DNA of 64,000 nt from Aspidiotus rigidus. Lineage: Eukaryota > Arthropoda > Insecta > Hemiptera > Diaspididae. The DNA lies in assembly GCA_035079385.1 (NCBI GenBank), contig JAVHKY010000047.1, forward strand, positions 992,001-1,056,000, written 5' to 3'. Each line of letters starts with the position of its first letter. Position 1 is the stretch's first letter. The translations under genes were made by a program, and so were the position numbers. Below are positions 46,060-57,747 of the stretch, piece after piece. The notes under the pieces were generated by a model, which saw only the letters and a program-made list of their open reading frames with translations, made no database searches and had not been told where the DNA came from.

Positions 46060-48527
46060 AGGGGGGACTTGGCACATTTTTCAGGGTGTCCATTCGTGAT
46101 GATGGTATTTGGAACTTTCTCACTGTATAATGAAGTCTATTGTCAAGTACATCACAAATCATTGGGACGATTTCTCTCACACAACAGTCACGAGGCTATA
46201 TAATATGAAATTTCTATATAGTCCGCTGACGACTACAAACCTTATATGCTGCAAAATTGTACTCATAAGGCGATGTGGTGCGCCGTTAGTACGAACTTAA
46301 AAGTACACCACTGAATTATTGAAGGAAACTAATTTAATGCGACAATTCTAAGAAATCTCCAGAGCATAAAAATTTATTAAATTTTCCTCCTTATCGTGGA
46401 CTGAAGTGCTGCTACACAAGAATTCAACACAACTAATTGACTAAAATATAGTCCTATACTTCCTACGTATCTCATTCTATTACATTTAACTTACACAAGT
46501 TCTTTTTTTTACAAAAGTACGAGGTATATGATATGGCCATCCCGCTTGAAAAAAGAAAATCAACTTTTAATGATTATACAGAAAAGTTGAGCCAAACTTT
46601 TTCTAGTATAGGTGTCTACCCAAAATAACCCAGAAACAAGTCGAAGTACAAACTATTCTTAAAGTTACAACAGGCATACGCCTATGTCAAGTCACCTGTT
46701 AATACGAACGAAAACTTCGACATACTTCATAGTTTCCCAGAATATTCCTTACGCCTCTCGTAAGGACAGATTCGTACTTCCAAACTTGTAGTAATACAAA
46801 ATTATCGTAAGCCCAAAAAAGCTACGACCCTGTTTTACAGCAGCATTGTGCGGTGATAAATCAGGGCAACTTGCTTTGAATGCTGGGTTGAAAGTTTCGC
46901 TACCTTATTATTTGTCACTTTCACATCTAGCAAAAACGCCAATTTAGAAAAATGAGACGACATTTCCTGTTTGGCTTAAAGTTAACTATGTAGTTATCGA
47001 GTCGAGTGAAATATTGATTTGCTAACTCATTTTTTTACGAAGCGTACTGCGTACACCGTTTAGTTAACTGGTGTAAATAATAGGGTTACTTCAAACCTTT
47101 AGAGGATGTGAACGGAAATTATCCTGGTGAAGTAAGTAGACAGTAAACTCATTTGTATAATTTGAGAAATCTATATTACATTTGAAGAACTCGAAACATT
47201 TACTCATTTCATTCACTTTTTCCTAACACAACCCGATACCAACGCGCAAATATTCATGAGTGAGTCTCATTTGGCTGTTCGATATCATCAGGGCGATAGT
47301 TGCATGAAATAATAATGGATTAAAAAATACAGAATGAAAATAGTGAAAATTAAAGTGAATCAGAATTATCAGCACGACACGACAAGCCTGATGCGTGTAT
47401 TACCAGCGTTTATTATGACTAACGCCCGATTTGACTAGCTTATATTTGTCCATTTCATGCTGTATTACTATTCCGATTGCGATTTTGAACTTCACTTTTG
47501 AGACACTTTCAGCTTTGTTCTCACCGTATATTGTGAGTGACGGAGATAGAATGTTTAAATCAGATACTGCTCACACAGTTCAATGTATGAAATAAGAAAA
47601 CGAGTATTTTGACCCATGTGAAAGTACTCCACGAAACTTCGTCGCGCGAAATATAATAAGCAAAATGTGAATAATGCTGTAACAAATTTGACACGACATA
47701 ATTTCCAACGAAGAAAAAGTTCGACGTATCTCATCGGGTTTTCTTCCGCTAATGAACTTCGTAAGACCGTATATATAAATCGTCGAGGTAGCACTTTTGA
47801 ATAGAACATCAGAAAAATTTAGCCTAAACGGTTGACGTTCATGAATTTCTTGTAAGGCTTCTCACAAGACTTAATTGAAAGGCACCAGTTCGAATACTCG
47901 CATCAATAGAGTAAGTTACGACTCATCGCAAAAGATAAGGTTCAATTACTGAATGAAGTAAGTACGGCGTATGCTAAATTTTTCTTATTTATGAGCTATA
48001 CGTTTAGGTGTTGCCATCAATAACGAGAGAGATGTGGGTTCAGTCACGACATAAAACATAACTAAGAACATCAAACGGAGCAGTAGTTATTGAGATAAAT
48101 GACATCAAAACTATCAAATTATTATCATTTCTGGCAGATTTCAACAGGAAACTTGTTTCATGAGAGGGGAGGAGAGTATTTGAGTGAAACATCGACCCTC
48201 TGCCGTGCTTACGGCAATTTGAGGTTCTAAAGGAAGTGGTGCCTCCGATTTATTTAACCTAATCGAAGAACTTTCGAACTTTGAGACACATACAATATAT
48301 GTGCATATCAAGTGGGGTACAGGAAAGATTTTGACTATACTGAGCTGCGTATGAGACAATATGGGGGTAGGTGAAGAGGTAGGAGGACTAGGAAAAGTTC
48401 AGACCACCGAGTTTGAATTTCAAGGGAAAAAAATTCAAAAAAACGATATAGTATCGAGATTGTCTATACGCGCGTCTGTAATAATTCATCGCGAGGAATT
48501 AAAACGCGTCGGAGAAGAAAATGTAAC
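46060..48527. other. No gene recognised
   Basis: Frames of up to 84 codons only. No repeats detected by eye. Confidence 0.4.
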
Positions 48528-48939
48528 TTGGTCATATTGTAGTATTATTAAATTTTCTGGCATAGCCAAATAAATGAAAATCATGTTCCATGTCTTTTAT
48601 ATTTTATCAGTCATCATGAAATATTACAGTCTAGGCTTCTACTAGGTCAAGTGTTCGTGAGATATTATTCGTTTACCCCTTTACCTACCTTGGCGTCGTA
48701 TAAGTCTTGTATGAGAAATATGAGGTAGCGCGAACTCGCTCCGCTTGTTCGCCCCCTGTCTCGCTGTTGTATTGGAATGGTATGAGACAATTCAAGTCTA
48801 GGGGACTTGGAAAAATTTCGACTATCCAGCCATATATGATAGGAAGAGGGACTTGGAAAATTTTCTAATTATTAATTAATTAATTATTTATTATTATTAC
48901 GCCGGGTGTACTCGCGAATTTCTGAATCACCCACGGGGT

Positions 48940-48990
48940 AGAGATTTTCTAATTATTAATTATATTAATTATTTAATCATATATTTATTT
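48940..48990 (+). other. Empty site equivalent to the AACAGG-element insertion
   Basis: Reads '..ggggtagagatttt' directly joined to 'ctaattattaattatatt'. At 49101-49740 the same two stretches are separated by the ~620-bp AACAGG-type element, with nothing duplicated apart from possible T ambiguity. Confidence 0.8.
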
Positions 48991-49113
48991 AATTATTTAA
49001 TTATTTATTTATTTAATTATTTAATTAAATAATTATTTAATTATTTAATTATTTATTATTATTACGCGGGGTGTACTCGCGAATTTCTGAATCACCCAAG
49101 GGGTAGAGATTTT

Positions 49114-49732
49114 AACAGGGAACCTGTTTTATGGGGGGCTATTTGAGAAATCTACCGTGCGCCGTCCGCCGTCCGCCGTGCGCCGTCCAGCGAAAAACTT
49201 GGAAAAATTTCGACCCTCGAGCCATATATGATAGGAGAGGGACTTAGAAAAATTTCGACTCTCGAGCCATATATGATAGGAGAGGGACTTAGAAAAATTT
49301 CGACTCTCGAGCTATATATGATAGAAGGGGGACTTAGAAAAATATCGACTCTCGAGCCATATATGATAGGAGGGGGACTTAGAAAAATTTCGACTCTCGA
49401 GCCATATATGATAGGAGGGGGACTTAGAAAAATTTCGACTCTCGAGCTATAGATGATAGGAGGGGAACTTAGAAAAATTTTGACTCTCGAGCTATATATG
49501 ATAGAAGGGGGACTTAGAAAAAATTTCGAATCTCGAGCTATAGATGATAGGAGGGGAACTTAGAAAAATTTCGACTCTCGAGCCACATATGATAGGAGAG
49601 GGACTTAGAAAAATTTCGACTGTCGAGCTATATATGATCTAGGCTTCCTTGAATTTTCAATACCAAATCTCATTCGAATCATAAAACAGGTTCCCTGCGT
49701 TCCTCGTTTAACTTCGTTAAGTTCTAATTATT
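49114..49732 (+). mobile_element. AACAGG-type hairpin element, nested, with 45-bp satellite
   Basis: Starts with hairpin AACAGG-GAA-CCTGTT (49114-49128), then a 'gtgcgccgtccgccgtcc' patch, then about nine 45-bp satellite units (49195-49640). The tail follows: 'aggcttccttgaattttcaa', the half-decayed hairpin CAGG-TTC-CCTG (about 49687-49697) and terminal hairpin TTAAC-TTC-GTTAA (about 49715-49728). The insertion lies between a T run and 'ctaatt', with the empty site preserved at about 48940. No coding capacity; the 74-codon frame at 49228-49452 is the satellite read in its open frame. Confidence 0.85.
49195..49640 (+). repeat. 45-bp satellite array, locus 3 (cleanest)
   Basis: Units start at about 49231, 49276, 49321, 49366, 49411, 49456, 49501, 49547 and 49592, so the period is exactly 45 with one 46. 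The unit holds 'aggagggggacttagaaaaa', 'tttcgactctcgagc' and 'catatatgat', that is, a CTCGAG and a CATATATG palindrome. Confidence 0.95.
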
Positions 49733-49797
49733 AATTATATTAATTATTTAATCATATATTTATTTAATTATTTAATTATTTATTTATTTAATTATTT

Positions 49798-49830
<33 letters not shown>

Positions 49831-50204
49831 TTATTAATTATTATTATTACGCGGGGTGTATTCGCGAGTTTCAAAATCGGGGTCCGGCGAGAGAAAAGAC
49901 ATGGAACATGTCAATAAGATCATGTTTTTCTAGACACTTAATTAAGGCTGTAGGAGTTTCTGGACCCTTGAACATTCTTAAGTAAGAGTTCGATTTCATT
50001 GACAATAGTTTACATCTTTCAAACTATTCAGAGTTCCTCTCGAATTTCATACCCAAATTTTATGGCCAATCAAGAATGGACATTGATGCACAAGGGTGGA
50101 GGGTTGTTCTCATTCGTGATAATATTAAAAGTAAGAGAAATTTACGACGAGAAAGGAATACTCCGAAGAGGAGTAAAAACTACAAAGACCGCAGAAAATA
50201 AATG

Positions 50205-51670
50205 AAGCCGAGCGCTTTCGGTTAATAAACCATCATCGGGACTGAAATGAAAGCAACTGACAAGAACGGAGAAGAAACCTTGGATCATTAAGGTTGACCA
50301 AACGAGGGTTCATAACGTGAGTCATAGACGAGTTTAATCAACTCATCTTCCGGAATGTACATGTTTAGCACAGTAATATTATCAGTATTGAGATGACGAA
50401 TTATTTCTATGAGCTCGAGGGCAATCCGTTTAAAGTATGAATTCTCCTTATGAAGGAGGCTTGCGGATCCCTCACCGAAGGTATGACCGCTGTTGATCAA
50501 GTGATCGGCAAATGCTGATTCTCCCACACGTCCCTTCTTCTAGGCCTTCAGGTGTTCGTCTAATCTCACCTTCATCTGGCGGCCGGTTTCACCAATATAA
50601 AAACCTCTACAATCCCTGCATTTCAATTTCTAAACACCACTTTTTTCATCCGCAGGTATACGGTCCTATAACTTAACGAACAATCCTTTGACGGTAGTGG
50701 GATTGTAATAGGCTGGTCTAAAACCGAACGGGCGAAGGGCCCGACCCAATTCAGTAGAGAAGCTCCCTAGAAAAGGGAGACGATCCAACGCAATCTCCGG
50801 TCTCGGGGGAGGGAGGTGGTGGAACCAAGACTTTTCCTCGTAATTTTCCTCTGAACCATCGCTTCAACATCAACATTGACACCATTCACTCTACCCAGGT
50901 GTTTTATAGTCGCCAACTCTTTTTTGAAAGCAGCCTGACTCAAAGGAAAGCGAGTCAATCTGTGGACTAAATAACTGTTAAAAGCTCCTAACTTATGAGC
51001 AACAGGATAGCCGGACTAAAACACCGGTCTTAGTATCCTTTCTGTATATTCCAAACTCATGGATCCCATCTGTAACTGAGACCGACAAATCCAAAAAGTT
51101 GATCGTAAAACCACCAACTTCCAAGTTAAATTTTATGGAAGGGTATAATGAATTGAGATACTTCATAAACTCACCAAGGAGATCTGGATGACCAGTCCAC
51201 GTACAGAGAACGTCATTAACGTACCTGTGCCAGTAGTGTATACGATTGAGTAACACCTGGTCCGAGGAGAAGAGGTCAAGTTCAGACATGAATACTTCGG
51301 AGGTGAGGAAGCCAGGTGATCCAATAGGGATCCCAATTTCATCAGGAACTCGAAAAATTGCAAAAATTCCAGAACCAACAGATATTTAGAAGGTTGAAAA
51401 ATTCTTGGGATTCATTATGCGGGATATTGCAGTTAACCAATAACTGGCCCATACGCTGCATGGTGGCAGCTTTAGGGATATTTGGGAACAGACCCACGAC
51501 ATCAAACGAACAAAGGGTCGCGCCCGGAGGCAGTTTTACATCCTTGAGAGCATCAGCCAAGGACAACGAATTCAAAACCGAATGGGGAGACTCATATTCA
51601 ACACGGTTTTCGAACTAACGGTCCAGGAATTTGGCAAGGAAGTAAGTGGGGGAGGAAAATCCGCAATTTT
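50205..51670 (-). mobile_element. Penelope-like element, 5' truncated and frameshifted
   Basis: Minus-strand PLE. Blocks in order: 'SSPTYFLAKFLDR' (about 51650-51610), 'LCSFDVVGLFPNIPKAATMQ' (about 51510-51450), then a decayed catalytic region with 'YWHRYVNDVLCTW' (about 51245-51200) where the usual YVDD is YVND. 'GGFTINFLDLSVSVTDGIHE' and 'FGIYRKDT' follow, then the 'GFRPAYYN'-type linker and a GIY-YIG region 'CRDCRGFYIGETGRQMKVRL' (about 50625-50560). The C-terminal helix is 'SYFKRIALELIEIIRHLN' (about 50440-50385). At least four frames are used. A hammerhead-like core lies just downstream of the stop (50211-50250). Confidence 0.88.
50211..50250 (-). ncRNA. Hammerhead-ribozyme-like core at the PLE 3' end (decayed)
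   Basis: On the minus strand: 'CCGATGA', then a GGTT/AACC stem with TTAT loop, then 'CGAAAGCGCT'. The hammerhead core is CUGAUGA-stem II-GAAA; one base of the first box differs here. PLEs are known to carry hammerhead motifs in their terminal repeats. I could not find a clean cleavage site and stem I, so activity is doubtful. Confidence 0.45.
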
Positions 51671-51699
51671 GGACTGATAATAATGCGACAGGGCCGTAA

Positions 51700-52229
51700 C
51701 TACGGGGGGGAGAGGGGGGAAAAGGGAGCATACACCCTGAAACTTTTTTTGTCCCCCTTAGGAAATATCGGCAAAGAATGCTTTCTAATCGTAAAACCAA
51801 TTTAAGCCTTTTAGCTCATTAAAAAACTTACTTAAAGACTCTAGCCGATAATTTATTGAACATCATTTCATTCTTGCCCCAATCTGCCCCACCTAGAAAA
51901 ATCGCTTCTCACGGGTCAAGGATACTTACTAATATCACGACATTGCGAATTCTGTACACTTTGCACTGGTGAGATCTCAGCTGTGGTATGGGGGTCCACA
52001 GGGAAAAAGAGTTAAAAAAATTTAGTACGATTTCAGAAAAGATTCCTAAAATATTTATACTTCAAGGACTTTGGTTATAATGACTCAACAATATTATACA
52101 AAGAACCAACGTCAGGGTATGAAGATATTACTCTAACAGTATGGAGGGAGGTCGGTCTCTTGTTGCTCATCTGGGACTTGTTACAGTCAAATTGCTGAAG
52201 TAAATAAATACCGAAGAAAAACAAAGGAA
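51700..52229. other. No gene recognised
   Basis: G-rich and C-rich tracts near 51706-51720; no domain seen. Possibly decayed upstream PLE sequence. Confidence 0.35.
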
Positions 52230-52597
52230 AAAATTTTCTGGCATAGCCAAATAAATGAAGATCATGTTTCATGTCTCTTATATTTTATCAGTTATCTTGC
52301 AATATTTTAGTCTAGGCTTCTACTAGGTCAAGTGTTTGTGAGATATTACTCGTTTGCCCCCTTACCTTTCTTGGCGTCGTATAAGTCTTGTATGAGAAAT
52401 ATTTTAAGGTATCGCCCCACGGGGTAGAGATGTGCACGCGCACGGACACACGCACGCGCACGCGGGGTGTATTCGTAAATTTCGGAATCACTTATCGGGT
52501 AGAGATTTCCACGCGCACGGTCTCTCTTGAGGGGGGGGGTGTACTCGCGAATTTCAAAATCGGGGTCCGGCGAGAGAAAAGACATGAAACATGTCAA
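52230..52597 (+). mobile_element. GACATG-type hairpin element, copy D, short
   Basis: A 370-bp version with both ends: 'aaattttctggcatagccaa' at the left and GACATG-AAA-CATGTC (52581-52595) at the right. The satellite, the palindromic 'cgaacgagcggagcg' block and most AT simple repeat are absent. In their place is a (CA/CG)-rich stretch 'cacgcgcacggacacacgca' (52435-52460). It shows the minimal sequence retained between the ends. Confidence 0.8.
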
Positions 52598-52962
52598 AAT
52601 TGAATCGCCAACTTTACAGAGAGAGGTGGGCCTCCTAGCACCGGAGGGTTCGTACGAGACTTACCATTTAGAATTTCAAAACGTAGAACAGCCCAGTTTG
52701 AATGCGCCCCTCTGAGTCAAGCCCCTAACAAAATCGTAAAACACGACAGCAAAATCATCATATTTTTCAACGGAATACTTTTGCACTCAAAATCAACGAA
52801 GCCTTGGTAAAACTGCACGATTAAGGAGAGTAGCCCCCTTACTCACTCACGTAGAATCCTCAATATAACTCACCTCTCTTTCTTACCTGCGGCGAAGGAA
52901 TCTATCGCTTAGTCTTATGCTGCTTTGGAGGAAGGGGGCACGGTTTTCACCATTTGTGACCT

Positions 52963-53976
52963 GTCATAAGAAAACCTACCTTAGCGTCCCAAAAATGGTT
53001 TTTGAGGTTTTCAGTGATCCTTTATAATTGAAACCCGCTCTTTTACGTGGTGGTATTAAAAAAATTCCAAAAAATCTATTTATAGGCCTTAGGAGTCATC
53101 AAAGTCGAGGGTAGATTTGAGACTTCTGGAAAAATGTTTGGACTTTGATGAAATTCAATTTTAGGGGTAATTTTAGGTCGCTGAACATGGATATGACCCA
53201 CAAATTTCATTCCAATGCATATTTTTGGGTCCACGGGTCAAAAAATGGAGCTAAGATGCAATTTTTCAAGCGATTCTTCCAACATAACGATAATTAATTC
53301 AAAATTTTAAACTACGAGTACCAACGTTCAAATAATATATTTGTAAAAAGCGCTATTGAATTGTATTCTTGAATCATTAATCTACAACTGACAAAATTTT
53401 CAGCCAAATGACGCCAAAAACTGCTTTTGAATAAGATTGAATCCTCAAATGTACGAGCCATTTTATAATTGAGGGTTGGATGGCACATAGGCACGTAACA
53501 ATAACAAAGATAGTCTCGAAATCACTATTATATTGTCAGACCAACAACATAAAGGTACAGAAAAACTCGAAAACTCATAAAATACACGAAAAGAAAAATA
53601 TTTAAAAAAAAGAAATTATTAAAATCCAAAAACTAAAACACTAAAAATAACGAGTTTTTATGTTTCGTTAGGATTGACACGCACGTAATTATGTAATTTA
53701 TTATCAATAGTGGCAATTTTAGAAGAATGAAACTTTGAAAAAATTTAAAGAATTCTTAAAAATCGAAAGACCAACGAAAAACAGTAATTTAAAAAACGGT
53801 TTATGTCTTTATGTTGCTGGTCTAACAATATAAAATTATAGTGATTTCGAGACTATCTTTGTTATTGTTACGTGCCTACGTGCCATCCAACCCTCAATTA
53901 ACTGCTTTTGAAGTTAGAATCATCGCTCCTGTAAAATTATGTTTAGGACGCTAAGGGGGGTCTTCTGGTGACAGGT
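52963..53976. mobile_element. Foldback-like inverted-repeat element
   Basis: Outer ends 'tgtgacctgtca' (52963) and 'tgacaggtcaca' (53976) pair, as do 'accttagcgtcc' and 'ggacgctaagg' just inside. An inner pair of ~90-base arms, about 53464-53560 and 53805-53900, is a strong match ('attgagggttggatggcaca' and so on). The left side holds ~450 bases with no partner on the right. No coding domain. The flanks do not show a convincing target-site duplication. Confidence 0.75.
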
Positions 53977-53979
53977 CAC

Positions 53980-55660
53980 ATTCATCGTTGCCATCATTAC
54001 TACTCTTATTAGCGGCAATTTATCTTCAAATAAATAAATAATATGATTAGTTTGAATAAAAGGCAATCAAGAGAAGGTTTTTTGGTATGACACCGAACAG
54101 AAGTTTTCATCATGAGATTATCCCAGGCTAGACCCAAGTACAAGACTAAGAGGGACCTTTGAGCGGTGAATGGGACATCAATGAGATTTGAGTGTATACC
54201 ACGTTTAAGGTCAAAGGTGTGGAACTTGAGCGAGAATATCATTTCCATTTACTTTCACGAGGCGAGAGCAATCTGTTTTGAGAAGAACATCTATTTGCCA
54301 CATTAAATCATTTTAAAACTTTATTTGTCGCATACTAGTGGGTAGACAGTAATACGTATTCATCGAAGTAAAACGATCTTCTAAGTTACGGCTACTCGTA
54401 ATGAAAAGGAGGATACTCTAACGAGTACCCTTTCAAGTTGAAGTCTTCTCAGGAGACATTCGTGATGATTAATCGAAGAAAACAAATTTAGTGGTATATA
54501 TTGCAATAAAAAGTCGTAAATTTTTCTCTAATACTGAAGAAAACAGAGAAATTGAAAAATTACCTAGAGCTTTCTATCATATTTTTGACAATCCACGGAC
54601 TAAGGATTGGTCCAAAAAAAAAAAAAAGAGGGGATAAATTCTATTCAAACTACACAGTATTTCTTGATTTTTTTCGTTTTATGGCTGATACGGTGAACGA
54701 TATAGTGCGTAGTCAGATTCTTATTATGAATCCTACGAGTAAAATGGCTGTGAACCCCTTCTTTTATAGGCACTGAAAAACTAAACTAGGTAGTATTTCA
54801 AACATTGCGGAAAAAATAAATGAAGTTGAAAGTCGGAAATATTGCGTTTTTATGAAGTATGTCCTGGTTTACGGAATACTTGGATGTCACATGCAGTTAT
54901 ATACTAGCAGTACCTAAACACGTCGTTCTAAGTATCACAAACGTTCGACGACACGAAACTCCCAACTGGATAAATAATATAGTTTTACGAAAAACTATGT
55001 GCAGTATAAGTAAGTAGATTACGATGACTTAATTTGACGTGCGATGAAACGCACGATAAATGAAAGCTAAACACCAAATATTACCGCGGCAGTTAGGCAT
55101 CGCTGACACACAAATTCGTACAATCATCATGTGCGGGTGACGTGATTTGAGGAACAATACCTTATGCTGGATTTTTTTTTCTTCTCCATTTCTGGTACAT
55201 ACCGATTCTGGATAATATAAAGACGACAGCTGTCTTCATCGATACATGCTGGTATTTCTTGCAATATTGTCTAATTCTTGGGTTTGATTGACGTTCGGCA
55301 AGGTATTCTTGTCACGATAATCAGACCCTCTATGAGTACGCCACTCTCTCAATATCTAATAAATAGGATTCTCATGAATTTCAAATAACTGAAGTTACGA
55401 TTGCAGGTCCTTTTTTCCTATCCAACAGTTAACCATTTATTATTGACTATCAAACTTTCTGCACAGAAACAAACATAATCAAATTCATATTGGTACTGAA
55501 AATTATTTCTTTTGTATTGCTTCTTGGATGTTTTTAAATAGGGTATTCTGAGAAATTTCTAGATTTTTTGAAGATTTCAACATGTTCAGCTCACCCGCTT
55601 GTCAGGACTTGACGAATAATCGACTTAATGAGGGGAAGTAGACGGCGTAATTATTACTTA
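53980..55660. other. No gene recognised
   Basis: Short frames only (up to 79 codons); A-run near 54615. Confidence 0.4.
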
Positions 55661-56855
55661 TTATATTACAATAAACTAGATGACCTGTGCTGCTCCGCAG
55701 CATTAGTATAATTGATGATAATAATTCAACCATGACACCTGGACAGGGGGAATATATTATTATAGGTGAATATATCCACGTGAGAAATGTAATTGGTGAA
55801 ATCGCGTTTTAATATTTTGGGAATTTGTAAGGGAGGCTATATAAGTTGATCAAGGAGTGATGGCGGATCGGAGGGTATAAAAAATCAGCCCGATCCGTTC
55901 AGGAGTCCCTGGCAAATTGGAAAAGGGTGCTCGTTTTCATTTCACAAATATCCCCTTAAGAAATGTACAGGGAAAAATCGCGTTGAAAATTTGTGAGAAA
56001 GGCGGAATAAATTGTTGAGTGACGGCAAATCTGTTGGTCAGAGGCATTCATTCAAAAAAAAAAAAAAACTGATCTGTTCAGTTTGTCGCTGGTAAACTGG
56101 ATAAAGATAGAGTGGTTCAATTTCATCTAAAAAATACCTATTTCCATAAGAAACGTACAGGGCAAAATCGCGTTTCAATATTCTCCAAAACTGAAATCAG
56201 GGACGGGCTAGCCAGTGGGTAATGGCTTATCTGTGGGTCGGAAGCATTCATTTGAAGAAAATATCAGTCCAATCTGTCCAGTGGAAATGTCTGGCAAATT
56301 TTATTAAGTCTTACTGAATTTTTTCCAATATAAGATATTATGTGAAAAGCTCAAATGAGGAAAATTCAATTCAAAAGCGCCTCAAGTGAAGCGGCTGCTG
56401 ATCCTTAATGGCTCAGCTGGTGTGCTAAGCGAATAAATTAAAGAAACTGAAGCAAATTAGTTGAGTAAAACGGCCAGACGGACTGTCATAGTCATTTTTG
56501 AAAGTTTTTTCATATAGAAGATTTAACATAACAAATACAACAGAAGGAAAAAAAAAAGTATAGAAGGTACCAATGTTTTTTTGTTTTTTTTTTTTATACA
56601 CCCTTTATTGTGAAAATGATCAAAAAAATAACAAAATAAACAAAATAAAAAATAAAGATAAAAATAAAAAGAGAAACATTACAAAACGAGGAAGAGAAAA
56701 ACAAAATTACAGAAATTTAAAAGGAAAAAAAAAATACAAAAATACAAAATAATGATAATAAATTTAAAAAAAAATAAAAATAAAAATAAAAAGGGTGTTG
56801 GAGGATAGCAACTAGGCCTTACCTCGTTTAACAAATTTGTTATGAATTATTTAAG

Positions 56856-57540
56856 TCAAATTGTGATGGATTCCGGAAGATGTTTAAGGAAATGAAAGGT
56901 TTGAGGGAAAATGGATAATTCTTCCGATGAGAGAAGGTCAATAGCTAGGAGAGGGGTTGGAAAATTTAAATTCATACATTCTGAATAGAGTTTTTGTCTT
57001 AAATTTGGTAATTCTGAGCATTCAAAAAAGTAGTGGTTGATGTCGGCTTTCAAAGGGTTATCTGGATGGAAGAAGCATGCGTCAGATTCTATGAGATTTA
57101 TGCGTTTGAGGTGGACAGGGAGACGATCATGTCCGAAGCGAAGACGGCTGATTTTTACAATGAGAGAACAAGAGATGTCGTGAAATTTCTGAAACCAAGG
57201 AGATGTCGGGAGAAAGGGTTGCACAATTAAATAGTGAGAATTTTGATTGTTAAATGAATTTGAATAATTTAGAGACCAGTCATCCCGTGTGGAGCGTTTA
57301 GTGAGCGAATACAATTCTGACATGGGAAGAAGGTTTGATGAGACCTGAGATAGACGTGCTAATTTAGCTTTCTCGTCTGTAATTTCATTGTTAGTAATTC
57401 CCGCATGTGCGGGGATCCAGAGGAAATCAATTTTGATGGGGGAGAGAGAATGGATTATGGATATAATTGATAGAGCTAAGGATGGATTTATGCGAAAAGG
57501 AACGGAAGAAAGAGATTAAAGAGCGGAGAGAGAATCAGAA
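56856..57540 (-). pseudogene. LINE RNase H end and C-terminal Cys/His domain
   Basis: Continuation of the LINE past the PLE insertion. First the end of RNase H with 'PIKIDFLWIPAHAGITNNEI' and 'TDEKAKLA' (about 57445-57360), where the H-A-G and the following acidic residue fit the last RNase H blocks. Then the C-terminal domain with 'ISRLRFGHDRLPVHLKRI' and 'CFFHPDNPLKADINHYFFEC', a C-x(n)-H-x(4)-C type motif. There is at least one stop near the insertion. Confidence 0.85.
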
Positions 57541-57660
57541 ATTGGTAGATTTTATACGGTCCTGCAAGTTATGGCCAAGCATACTGAACGAATGAAATAC
57601 TCAAAATAGTAAAACGAGGAGTAAACTAAACAAAGCCACAGAAATACGATTACACACTGG

Positions 57661-57700
57661 AGCGCTTTCGATTAATAAACCATTGTCAACAGTGACATGA
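57661..57700 (-). ncRNA. Hammerhead-like core of the PLE 3' end (minus-strand arm), decayed
   Basis: Minus strand reads 'CTGTTGACAATGG', 'TTTATTAATC', 'GAAAGCGCT', aligning with the cores at 50.2 and 61.5 kb but with a disrupted CTGATGA box. The mirror copy is on the plus strand at about 58792-58831. Confidence 0.35.
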
Positions 57701-57747
57701 AAGCAACTGAAACCAATTACCGCTAGGAAGGAGAACACCCGACGAGA

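Larger units (their letters stand above)
48528..49914 (+). mobile_element. GACATG-type hairpin element, copy C, with nested AACAGG element
   Basis: Starts 'ttggtcatattgtagtatta', then the same 'ctggcatagccaaataaatg' and CATG-TTC-CATGTC sub-terminal hairpin as copies A, B and D; ends at GACATG-GAA-CATGTC (49898-49912). The internal 'gcgaatttctgaatcaccca' to 'ggggtagagattt' block occurs twice (about 48912-48948 and 49080-49113). The second is interrupted by the AACAGG-type element. Confidence 0.85.

Noticed and set aside
49228..49452. 74-codon frame with a 15-residue periodic peptide (MIGEGLRKISTLEPY type)
   Set aside because: The 45-bp satellite read in frame; period 45 is a multiple of three, so openness is automatic.
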